The notes beneath the pieces were generated by a model. The model was given only the letters and a program-made list of their open reading frames with translations, was not told where the DNA came from and ran no database searches. Both the position numbers and the translations under genes were made by a program. A stretch of DNA of 9,078 bases, from assembly GCA_902496595.1 (NCBI GenBank), contig CABVBV010000084.1:1-9078 (forward strand). Reading direction: 5' to 3'. Below, piece after piece: positions 1-5,204 of the stretch (the first letter of the stretch is position 1; each line of letters starts with the position of its first letter). Source of the DNA: an uncultured Eubacteriales bacterium. GTDB taxonomy: Bacteria; Bacillota; Clostridia; Oscillospirales; Oscillospiraceae.

Positions 1-190
1 CAGCGTCGGGACAGATGGTGGCGCACATGGCACAGCCGATGCAGGCCTCCGGGTTTACGGGCACCACGTACTGGTAGCCCTTTGAGTTGACCGCGTCCGT
101 CGTGCCCAGAACCTTTTTAGGACAGGTATTGACGCAGTACAGGCAGCTTTTGCAGGCTTCTGTGTAGATTTCCACTCTGCCTTTGGCCAT
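1..190 (-). CDS. korD: 2-oxoacid:ferredoxin oxidoreductase, ferredoxin-like delta subunit (partial)
   Basis: The first 63 codons of a small protein with two 4Fe-4S clusters; the 3' end lies beyond base 1. It starts MAKGRVEIYTEACKSC. The first cluster motif is C13-x2-C16-x2-C19-x3-C23-P and the second is C50-x2-C53-x2-C56-x3-C60-P. The MAKG start, the spacing and the sequence between the clusters (SKGYQYVVPVNPEACIGC) are typical of KorD/VorD, the electron-carrying subunit of anaerobic 2-oxoacid oxidoreductases, which pass electrons from oxidative decarboxylation of a 2-oxoacid-CoA substrate to ferredoxin. The ATG at 190 is preceded by AAGGAGT at 201-207, 10 bases away. It lies 27 bases after the P-loop ATPase gene, probably in the same transcript, and korA/korB/korC-type genes would be expected beyond the window. 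The sequence here cannot separate 2-oxoglutarate from branched-chain oxoacid enzymes. Confidence 0.9.
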   Translation of the reverse strand, partial: MAKGRVEIYTEACKSCLYCVNTCPKKVLGTTDAVNSKGYQYVVPVNPEACIGCAMCATICPDA

Positions 191-217
191 TTGGTTTACC
201 ACTCCTTCACATAGTTT

Positions 218-913
218 TTATACTCCACTCATCCCCGAACCCGCCAACCACTCAGGGACGGTATTGAGCCGGATCGGGAGCAGAGGCTCCCTAACCTGCC
301 CTGCCAATTCGCTGCAAAGTTCCTCCAGCGCACAGACGAACCGGGGCTGCTCGTCCGGAAACAGTTCCCCGAACCTGCGCAGTCCCTCCATCACATCTGC
401 CGCCGTTGTTCCGGGCCCCAGGTTGGGATTCGCCACAAGGCTGTACTCTCCCAGCCGCGCCGCGCCCAGAACCCTTCTCATCGTGACGTCTATATCCTCC
501 CGGCTCCCAGACCAGGGCCGGTACGGGTTCACGATATACAAAACCAGGGCCTCCCCGCCCCTCAGGAGCTGCGAGAACTGCCCTATCATGTGCGAGCCAT
601 GAGAACCGCCGCCAACATCCAGCAACACCGTCGAGTCCCCGTCCATCAACGTCTCGATGACGCCTGACGCTACCGTCGGCGCGTCCAGATACTGAGCCTG
701 AAAGTGGAACGTGACCCCCTGCTTCACCAGCTCCGGCTCACAATCCCTCGCACGAAAAAGCGGCTTGGTCTGATCCATATCGAAAAAGTGAACCTTCCGC
801 TCCCCCTGCGCCGCCAAATGCAGCGCAAGATTCACGGCGCTCTCCGTCTTCCCCGAACCAGCCTCGCCTATGAAGACAATATTCTTAGCTTTGCCTATAT
901 AATCTGCTGACAT
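218..913 (-). CDS. P-loop ATPase of unknown role, first gene of the korD operon
   Basis: A 231-residue soluble protein with a Walker A motif GEAGSGKT near residues 16-23 and a hydrophobic strand ending in Asp-Val-Gly-Gly (LLDVGGG, near residue 100) as a probable Walker B/switch II. Between them FFDMDQTKPLFRARD resembles the switch I region of MinD/CooC-like SIMIBI ATPases, but the signature lysine of their deviant Walker A (KGG) is replaced by Glu. No transmembrane segment is seen. I choose ATG at 913 because AGG at 917-919 sits five bases upstream; an in-frame GTG at 919 would lie inside that site. The gene has its own promoter and is followed 27 bases later by korD. By analogy, a SIMIBI-like ATPase beside a metal-cluster enzyme could assist cofactor insertion or assembly, but this is inference. 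No characterised family is recognised with certainty. Confidence 0.85.
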   Translation of the reverse strand: MSADYIGKAKNIVFIGEAGSGKTESAVNLALHLAAQGERKVHFFDMDQTKPLFRARDCEPELVKQGVTFHFQAQYLDAPTVASGVIETLMDGDSTVLLDVGGGSHGSHMIGQFSQLLRGGEALVLYIVNPYRPWSGSREDIDVTMRRVLGAARLGEYSLVANPNLGPGTTAADVMEGLRRFGELFPDEQPRFVCALEELCSELAGQVREPLLPIRLNTVPEWLAGSGMSGV

Positions 914-935
914 ATGCACCTGCCGATTTGTTTAG

Positions 936-957
936 TTTCATGCACTACCTCATGAAA
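936..957. promoter_or_regulatory. Palindromic candidate operator over the transcription start
   Basis: Perfect 7-base inverted repeat TTTCATG-N8-CATGAAA (936-942 and 951-957). It lies directly downstream of the -10 hexamer at 961-966, so it covers the expected transcription start near 953-955 of the P-loop ATPase/korD operon. This is where a dimeric repressor would block initiation. The binding protein is not known and is not encoded in the window. Confidence 0.5.
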
Positions 958-960
958 TTA

Positions 961-989
961 ATTATACAGTCTTTCACACATTTATGCAA
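961..989 (-). promoter_or_regulatory. Sigma-A promoter of the P-loop ATPase/korD operon
   Basis: On the minus strand the -35 TTGCAT (984-989) and the consensus -10 TATAAT (961-966) are 17 bases apart. The predicted start near 954 gives a leader of about 40 bases before the ATG at 913. It is the only strong promoter in the 148-base gap 914-1061, which otherwise holds the lipoprotein terminator and the palindrome. Confidence 0.75.
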
Positions 990-1020
990 GTACATTTTCT
1001 TATGTGCCATAAACCTCTAG

Positions 1021-1052
1021 AAAAAGTCTGAGCGGAGTTCTTTCCCCGCTCA
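1021..1052 (-). terminator. Rho-independent terminator of the DUF5780 lipoprotein gene
   Basis: Read on the minus strand, TGAGCGGGG and CTCCGCTCA (1029-1052) form a 9-pair stem with one G-U pair and a six-base loop AAAGAA. The stem is followed three bases later by TTTTT (1021-1025). It starts 10 bases after the lipoprotein stop codon and separates that gene from the P-loop ATPase operon. Confidence 0.85.
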
Positions 1053-1061
1053 AACACTTAA

Positions 1062-2213
1062 TTATTTTAATTTTACGCCTTCATAAAGCTTGCACCAATC
1101 ATCGTACAAAGGATTCTGCCATGTGACGCCATCAAACGTCTCATAAGAAACTACAACTGCTTTAAACGTTTGAATACCGCAGGCATCGTCTACTTCATAG
1201 CCGGACGACTCGCCATAGGTAGCTCCCGGAATCATGTTAATATCGTTATAGTTTACCAACTTAATGTATGAGCCGTCTGAAAAATCAATAGAGCCCTTGA
1301 TTTTAACCGGCAAATTGTTTTTATCCCATGCTACAAAAGCTACTACCGCATTTTTAATGTCATAGCTCGTATCGTTCTGGAGCACAGCTTGAAGCATATC
1401 GGGGTACAAGCTTTTATATTTTGTATCCTGTACAACATATTTTGTCGATATAACCCTGAACTCCTGGCTTTCAATCTCAGCAACGAGCTCATCTTCCATT
1501 ATATTGCTGTCGCCCTGATCTGCGTTTTGGGCGGTCGGTTCAAAACCCGCATCTTCTATTGCTACATCTATCTTAAGGTCATCGGTGTACTTGACACCCT
1601 CATAAAGCTTGCACCATTCATCATAATACGGGTTTTCCCATATATCGGAATCAAAAGTCTCAAACGAAACGACCACTGCTTTGAACGTCTGTATGCCGCA
1701 GGTTTCGTCGATCTGATAACCGGACGTCTCTCCGTATGTTGACCCGGGCACAAGGTTAATGTCGCTATAATTTACTTGCTTTATGTATGCTCCGTCCGAA
1801 AAGTCAATTGAGCCTTTAATCTTTACAGGCAGGTTGTTCTTATCCCAAGCCACGAAGGCAACCACAGCATTCTTGATATCGTAGCTAGTATCGTTCTGAA
1901 GAACAGCCTGGAGTATGTCAGGATATAGGCTCTTATACTGCTCATCCTGTACTGTGTACTTCGTCGAAATTACATGAACCGGCATCTGGCTCAGCAGGTT
2001 TTCAAACTCATCGACACTCAGCGTTTTGGTTTCAGACGCAGTGGTTGGTTCCGGTGTCTCTGCCGTCTCTTCCTCAATTACCGGAGTTTCATCGACGGTC
2101 ACATCAGGCAGTTCCGAAACCTTACTGCCGGCATCACTGTCAGGCGATCCGCCGCAGGCTGCAAGCGACAGGAATATCGCCGTAGCCATGAGAAGCGCAA
2201 CTGTTCTTTTCAC
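1062..2213 (-). CDS. Lipoprotein with two tandem DUF5780-like domains
   Basis: A 383-residue predicted surface lipoprotein. It has a basic N-terminus (MKRT), a hydrophobic segment and a lipobox L17-A18-A19-C20, so Cys20 would be lipidated after export. An acidic, Glu/Thr/Pro-rich linker (about 21-65) follows, then repeat 1 (81-208), a second acidic linker, and repeat 2 (254-381). The repeats are 106/128 residues identical by my count, and each has two conserved cysteines (C172/C201, C345/C374) that could pair outside the cell. The fold matches my memory of DUF5780, a domain of unknown function in Bacillota lipoproteins; the family name needs a profile search. The start is GTG: AAAGGGG lies 9 bases upstream and an in-frame stop lies just beyond it. 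The gene is monocistronic, with its own promoter and terminator, and is visibly AT-richer than its neighbours, which hints at acquisition. Function unknown. Confidence 0.9.
   Translation of the reverse strand: MKRTVALLMATAIFLSLAACGGSPDSDAGSKVSELPDVTVDETPVIEEETAETPEPTTASETKTLSVDEFENLLSQMPVHVISTKYTVQDEQYKSLYPDILQAVLQNDTSYDIKNAVVAFVAWDKNNLPVKIKGSIDFSDGAYIKQVNYSDINLVPGSTYGETSGYQIDETCGIQTFKAVVVSFETFDSDIWENPYYDEWCKLYEGVKYTDDLKIDVAIEDAGFEPTAQNADQGDSNIMEDELVAEIESQEFRVISTKYVVQDTKYKSLYPDMLQAVLQNDTSYDIKNAVVAFVAWDKNNLPVKIKGSIDFSDGSYIKLVNYNDINMIPGATYGESSGYEVDDACGIQTFKAVVVSYETFDGVTWQNPLYDDWCKLYEGVKLK
1071..1454 (-). repeat. DUF5780-like domain, second tandem copy
   Basis: Residues 254-381 of the lipoprotein. 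It repeats residues 81-208 at an offset of exactly 173 codons (519 bases), with no insertion or deletion over 128 residues. The differences are mostly conservative (I/M, E/D, F/Y, I/V). The stretch from LQAVLQND to SIDFSDG is identical in protein but differs at 27 of 122 bases from copy one. Confidence 0.9.
1590..1973 (-). repeat. DUF5780-like domain, first tandem copy
   Basis: Residues 81-208 of the lipoprotein, the membrane-proximal copy of the tandem pair. It begins VISTKYTVQD and ends CKLYEGVK. It is joined to copy two by about 45 acidic residues (209-253) that have no counterpart repeat. Confidence 0.9.
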
Positions 2214-2329
2214 TTTACATTACCCCTTTATTATAACAGACTGTCCGTCACGCCAGTCATAGCCAGCCTGCAAGTATGCATATAGATAGCACCGCTTTAC
2301 AACATTGCTACATTTATACAAAAAATAAA

Positions 2330-2352
2330 CAAGAGATATTATACATCTCTTG
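2330..2352. promoter_or_regulatory. Palindrome spanning the lipoprotein -10 element
   Basis: Perfect 8-base inverted repeat CAAGAGAT-N7-ATCTCTTG (2330-2337 and 2345-2352), with the -10 hexamer 2338-2343 in its spacer. This is a good position for a repressor site. On the minus strand it is also followed by TTTATTTTTT (2320-2329), so as RNA it could be a weak second terminator for yebC read-through. The two roles cannot be told apart by eye. Confidence 0.5.
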
Positions 2353-2365
2353 CGATAATTGTCAA
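2338..2365 (-). promoter_or_regulatory. Consensus sigma-A promoter of the lipoprotein gene
   Basis: On the minus strand, consensus TTGACA (2360-2365) and consensus TATAAT (2338-2343) are separated by 16 bases. The start near 2331 gives an untranslated leader of about 118 bases to the GTG at 2213. I see a short TAGCA/TGCTA stem in that leader but no riboswitch I recognise. The 258-base gap 2214-2471 holds this promoter, the palindrome and the yebC terminator. Confidence 0.8.
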
Positions 2366-2396
2366 TAATCTCTCCAGGATTTCAATGATAAATATG

Positions 2397-2451
2397 AAAA
2401 ACCGAGGCCTAAGACCACTAATTACACAGAATTCGCGATCTTTTGGCCTCG
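2397..2451 (-). terminator. Rho-independent terminator of yebC
   Basis: On the minus strand CGAGGCC (2445-2451) pairs with GGCCTCG (2403-2409). A short inner AAGA/TCTT pairing follows, with a large loop, and the hairpin ends in a TTTTT run (2397-2401). It begins about 20 bases after the yebC stop codon. The loop is longer than usual, so efficiency may be moderate. Confidence 0.7.
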
Positions 2452-2471
2452 ATTTCTTTTGTTCTAACCTA

Positions 2472-3206
2472 TCAGTCCTGATCCCAGTTGTGCCAGACGT
2501 TCTGGACATCATCGTTGTCCTCGAACATATCCAGCATTTTCTGCATATTCTTGATCTCACCCTCATCGGTGAGCTTGATATAGGTCTGAGGAACCATCTC
2601 CACCTGCGCCGAGAGCAGCTCGTAGCCGTGGCTCGTTAGGTATTCCGCGACAGCGGTTACATCGTCGACGCCGGTATAGACCGAGAAGACGTCGCCGTCC
2701 TCCTCCATATCTTCCGCGCCGGCCTCAAGCGCGTCCTCCATGACCTTATCCTCGTCAAAATCGCCGTCCTCGTTATTCACAACGATGACGCCCTTCTTAT
2801 CAAAGCTCCAGGACACGCAGCCTGCCGCGCCCATGTTGCCGTTATTCTTGTCGAAGGCGTGTCTCACCTCGGAAGCAGTCCTGTTCCTGTTATCCGTCAT
2901 GGCCTCGACGATGACGGCTACGCCGCTCGGGCCGTATCCCTCGTAGGTGATGGACTCGTAATTATCGGTATTTCCGCTGCCGAGCGCCTTTTCGATCGTT
3001 CTCTTTATGTTGTCGTTCGGCATATTCGCGGCTTTTGCCTTGGTGATGACTGCTGCCAGCCTGGAGTTGTTGGCCGGGTCGCCGCTGCCGCCCTCTTTGA
3101 CCGCGACTATCATCTCTCTCGCGATCTTGGTAAAGGCCTGCGCCCTTTTGGCGTCCTGTGCGCCCTTGGTCTTTTGTATGTTATGCCACTTGGAATGTCC
3201 GGACAT
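2472..3206 (-). CDS. yebC: YebC/PmpR family protein (translation factor/transcriptional regulator)
   Basis: A 244-residue cytoplasmic protein of the usual family length. It opens with the family signature MSGHSKWHNIQ and continues with the conserved basic helical region (KGAQDAKRAQAFTKIAREM), the block AANMPNDNIKRTIEKA and YEGYGPSGVAVIVE, followed by the acidic C-terminal domains. Members were first described as DNA-binding regulators (PmpR) and more recently as factors that relieve ribosome stalling at proline-rich stretches; which role applies here cannot be read from sequence. The ATG at 3206 has AGGGG (3216-3220) nine bases upstream. The gene has its own sigma-A promoter and terminator and is transcribed alone, between the sporulation block and the lipoprotein cassette. 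Confidence 0.96.
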   Translation of the reverse strand: MSGHSKWHNIQKTKGAQDAKRAQAFTKIAREMIVAVKEGGSGDPANNSRLAAVITKAKAANMPNDNIKRTIEKALGSGNTDNYESITYEGYGPSGVAVIVEAMTDNRNRTASEVRHAFDKNNGNMGAAGCVSWSFDKKGVIVVNNEDGDFDEDKVMEDALEAGAEDMEEDGDVFSVYTGVDDVTAVAEYLTSHGYELLSAQVEMVPQTYIKLTDEGEIKNMQKMLDMFEDNDDVQNVWHNWDQD

Positions 3207-3240
3207 TCTATCAAACCCCTAGCGTATAAATTTCTCTGTT

Positions 3241-3269
3241 ATTTTAGCACTCATACGCCGTGATGGCAA
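3241..3269 (-). promoter_or_regulatory. Sigma-A promoter of yebC
   Basis: On the minus strand the -35 TTGCCA (3264-3269) and -10 TAAAAT (3241-3246) each match the consensus at 5 of 6 bases and are 17 bases apart. The predicted start near 3234 leaves a leader of about 28 bases. It lies just downstream of the sipL terminator, so yebC is an independent unit. Confidence 0.7.
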
Positions 3270-3284
3270 GCACAATTTGCCCTG

Positions 3285-3320
3285 AAAAAGACCGGCGGCC
3301 TTTTTGGCCCGCCGGTCTGT
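3285..3320 (-). terminator. Strong Rho-independent terminator of sipL
   Basis: AGACCGGCGG and CCGCCGGTCT form a perfect 10-pair GC-rich stem (3289-3319), extended by two G-C pairs with one bulged base and a five-base loop. On the minus strand it ends in TTTTTC (3285-3289). It begins a few bases after the sipL stop codon at 3323 and closes the sporulation block. Confidence 0.93.
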
Positions 3321-3322
3321 GT

Positions 3323-4843
3323 CTATGTCCTTGCCGTGGGTATCAGCAGCATCCTGCCTTCGGCGCTCTCGCCGTCCTCGAGTCCGTTCTGCGCCGCGAT
3401 GAGCTTTGCGGTCGAGTGATACTTCTTCCCCAGCGCCCAGAGGCTCTGGCTCTTGCCCGCTCTTATAACAGTCACCGAGGGCAGTTCGCTCGTGTCCAGC
3501 GGCTCCCCGCAGACTATTGACTCTATCTGGCTCAGCCTTAGCCGTCTCACTGCGAGCAACTCGAAGTCTATTAGCAGCCTCACGTCCAGGCCCCCGGCCG
3601 AGGGTGTGGCGCCGGCTTCGGCGCAGCTGGCTCTCACCAGAGCGGCATATTCATTCTCCCCCAGTTCCGCCGGGGCCTCCGCAGTCAGGCGTCTCGACAC
3701 CGAGTATGTGTTCCCGTCAGCTGCGGTATAGATGACTGTAACAGACACTGGGCATTTCAATGTGCCTGCCTCGCAACTTGCAGCCCCGGTTCTGCACAGG
3801 ACTCGGCAGACGTTTTCAGCGGCAGGAGTTGCCGGCAGGCTCTCGTGTACGGCGGAACGAACCGTGCTCCGTCTCTGGACACAGCCCATTTCGCTTTCCC
3901 GTCGCTCCACCTCCAACTCGCGGCTGTTGCTGTAACAATCCGTAACGCAGCTTATGCGCACGCTGTCGGTACACACGGCCTGGGAGACAAGGTGGAACTC
4001 CGCCGTTATACCCTTCTCTCCGCCCGAGAGGGCGCTGGGCTCGACATATTCTGCTGTGAGTATGCTGAAAATGCTGCAATCCGGGCTTGTGAGTTCCGCA
4101 TCCGTTTCGAGCATCTGCGAGAACTCCGTTTCAAAGTTTGCTGAGCACAGCTCGCCCGTTTCCGCCGCCTCGTACAGCATCTGCATCCGAACCGTACCTG
4201 TGAACACCAATTTGGAGCCTACGGAGCGGGCGCCTCCGGCGACTATATCGACGCCGTGCCAGAGCATATCTCCCAATGGAGGCTGGCCCGGCTGGAGCCT
4301 GTACTCGTCCGAGACGACAAAGGTCTTCTCCCGCACGCAGACAACGGGGCTGACGGTACAGCCGTCGTTGAGCGTCTCCACGTTTTCCGCGCCCTCGCCC
4401 TCGATACCGTCGCAGATATCGAGCTTTGTATGTACGTAGCATTCCAGCGTCACGTTGACGACGGCTCTTACCAGCAGTTTCCTTGGGTTGAGCATACGGG
4501 CCTCAATACTTGCGATGCCCAGTATGGCGACGGGCACGCTCTCCTGCGTGACTCCAGGGGCGTCCACAGTGAGCTCCACGGGCAGCGCGGCCCTGAGGCA
4601 GCGCACTTCGCCCCCGCCCTCCGGGCTGTACAACACAGTTGCAGCTACGCCCGCGGTCACGCTCGCCTTTCCATCCTGAACTTCCTTGCCCTTTATTATC
4701 ACCGTGCCCTCGGCGCAGAGCACCCGCTCCACGTCCGGCATCGTGTCGGGCACCACTGTTTCGACCGCCTGTTCCACAGGCTGTGTATACTCAAACACCT
4801 TCTCACAGCAGGCTATTCCGCTGCGTTTCATTGACACATCCAT
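3323..4843 (-). CDS. sipL: SipL-like spore coat morphogenesis protein (SPOCS/DUF3794 repeats plus LysM)
   Basis: A 506-residue protein with SPOCS (DUF3794)-type beta-rich segments at about 30-115, 185-270 and 340-420, and a C-terminal LysM domain at about 455-502 (TVIRAGKSQSLWALGKKYHS...LLIP). This architecture and length match SipL of clostridia, which works in the mother cell, binds the coat ATPase SpoIVA through its LysM domain and helps the coat assemble around the forespore. There is no signal peptide, as expected for a mother-cell cytoplasmic protein. The ATG at 4843 has AGGAGG (4851-4856) seven bases upstream; a second in-frame Met at residue 5 lacks such spacing. It lies 55 bases after spoVM, with no clear terminator between them, so both are probably in one transcript. 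The LysM is more degenerate than cell-wall versions, consistent with protein binding rather than glycan binding (inference). Confidence 0.9.
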   Translation of the reverse strand: MDVSMKRSGIACCEKVFEYTQPVEQAVETVVPDTMPDVERVLCAEGTVIIKGKEVQDGKASVTAGVAATVLYSPEGGGEVRCLRAALPVELTVDAPGVTQESVPVAILGIASIEARMLNPRKLLVRAVVNVTLECYVHTKLDICDGIEGEGAENVETLNDGCTVSPVVCVREKTFVVSDEYRLQPGQPPLGDMLWHGVDIVAGGARSVGSKLVFTGTVRMQMLYEAAETGELCSANFETEFSQMLETDAELTSPDCSIFSILTAEYVEPSALSGGEKGITAEFHLVSQAVCTDSVRISCVTDCYSNSRELEVERRESEMGCVQRRSTVRSAVHESLPATPAAENVCRVLCRTGAASCEAGTLKCPVSVTVIYTAADGNTYSVSRRLTAEAPAELGENEYAALVRASCAEAGATPSAGGLDVRLLIDFELLAVRRLRLSQIESIVCGEPLDTSELPSVTVIRAGKSQSLWALGKKYHSTAKLIAAQNGLEDGESAEGRMLLIPTART

Positions 4844-4848
4844 TTCTA

Positions 4849-4888
4849 TTCCTCCTGCCGCAGTTTCTGTAAAACCTATGCGGAGGAA
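4849..4888 (-). promoter_or_regulatory. Possible hairpin covering the sipL ribosome binding site
   Basis: On the minus strand TTCCTC-CGCA (4879-4888) can pair with TGCG (4859-4862) and GAGGAA (4849-4854), with four bases bulged in the second arm. The paired bases include part of the sipL Shine-Dalgarno AGGAGG. This resembles the hairpin before the upstream membrane-protein gene but is weaker, so it may be chance. Confidence 0.35.
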
Positions 4889-4898
4889 GTCTGTTCTA

Positions 4899-4979
4899 TT
4901 ACTCAGGCTCGTACCCCGCCCTGAGTCTCATGATGAGCCTCGAGATACAGGCCGGGAGCTTTATGACTATTATCCTCAT
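4899..4979 (-). CDS. spoVM: SpoVM, 26-residue forespore-surface coat anchor peptide
   Basis: A 26-codon gene starting MRIIVIKLP and ending AGYEPE. Length and N-terminal pattern match SpoVM of Bacillus subtilis, which I recall as MKFYTIKLP... and also 26 residues. IKLP is identical at positions 6-9, including Pro9, known to matter for sensing membrane curvature, and an amphipathic, Arg-containing helix follows. SpoVM lies in the outer forespore membrane and recruits SpoIVA. AAGGAGG (4987-4993) sits seven bases before the ATG, a near-ideal site for so short a frame. Context agrees: in B. subtilis spoVM lies downstream of prpC-prkC-rsgA, and here sipL, encoding another SpoIVA partner, follows. 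The acidic tail (YEPE) differs from the basic B. subtilis tail. It is easily missed by gene callers with a length cut-off. Confidence 0.85.
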   Translation of the reverse strand: MRIIVIKLPACISRLIMRLRAGYEPE

Positions 4980-4983
4980 ATCC

Positions 4984-5139
4984 CTACCTCCTTAAGAGCC
5001 ATATCCCGCCGCAGATGAGCGCAATCGCCAACGCAAACCACCAAAAGCCTGGCGGCAGCACCAGGGCGAGTATGATGAGCACCCCTGCCAACACCACCAG
5101 GCAGCCCAGTTTATTACCGTTCCCTCGCCTCCGGCACAC
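4984..5139 (-). CDS. Small two-helix membrane protein upstream of spoVM
   Basis: A 51-residue protein with a basic N-terminus (CRRRGNGNK), a hydrophobic helix at about 11-29, a turn with PPG, a second helix at about 32-49 starting FWW, and a basic end (RR). It would form a membrane hairpin with both ends probably in the cytoplasm. The GTG at 5139 has GGAGGT six bases upstream; an in-frame ATG at 5157 would lie upstream of that site, so the GTG is preferred. Its last codons (TTA AGG AGG TAG) contain the spoVM Shine-Dalgarno, so the two are likely translationally coupled. Position suggests a sporulation role beside SpoVM at the forespore membrane, but that is inference; I recognise no named family. 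A 73-codon frame at 4992-5213 overlaps in another phase and looks less credible. Confidence 0.75.
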   Translation of the reverse strand: MCRRRGNGNKLGCLVVLAGVLIILALVLPPGFWWFALAIALICGGIWLLRR

Positions 5140-5193
5140 AAAAACACCTCCGCGCATCTGCAGCTTATCACTGCATTATATGCGGGAGGTGTT
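5140..5193 (-). terminator. Terminator-like hairpin after rsgA that also covers the next gene's ribosome binding site
   Basis: On the minus strand AACACCTCCCGCAT (5180-5193) pairs with ATGCGCGGAGGTGTT (5143-5157): 14 pairs with one bulged base. A five-pair inner helix TGCAG/CTGCA (5171-5175 with 5159-5163) caps it. T bases (5140-5144) follow, the pattern of an intrinsic terminator placed 7 bases after the rsgA stop. The second arm contains GGAGGT, the Shine-Dalgarno of the 51-residue membrane protein, which would be hidden in any read-through RNA. Confidence 0.75.
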
Positions 5194-5204
5194 CTGAACG
5201 TTAC
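5175..5204 (-). promoter_or_regulatory. Candidate sigma-E promoter of the membrane protein-spoVM-sipL unit
   Basis: On the minus strand CATATAAT (5175-5182) differs at one base from the sigma-E -10 CATACAnT. GTAACGTT (5197-5204) is a partial match to the sigma-E -35, with a 14-base spacer. B. subtilis spoVM is a sigma-E gene. No good sigma-A -35 is found 16-18 bases from the TATAAT. Initiation would fall near 5168, inside the hairpin above. The -35 match is weak, so this is a candidate only. Confidence 0.45.

Noticed and set aside
2230..2235. TATAAT just before the lipoprotein start
   Set aside because: Although preceded by TG, it has no good -35, and transcription from it would begin within or after the Shine-Dalgarno. 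The consensus promoter at 2338-2365 explains the gene better.
2214..2330. Possible riboswitch in the 118-base lipoprotein leader
   Set aside because: Only a five-pair TAGCA/TGCTA stem and a five-pair GACTG/CAGTC stem were found. No known aptamer core was recognised.
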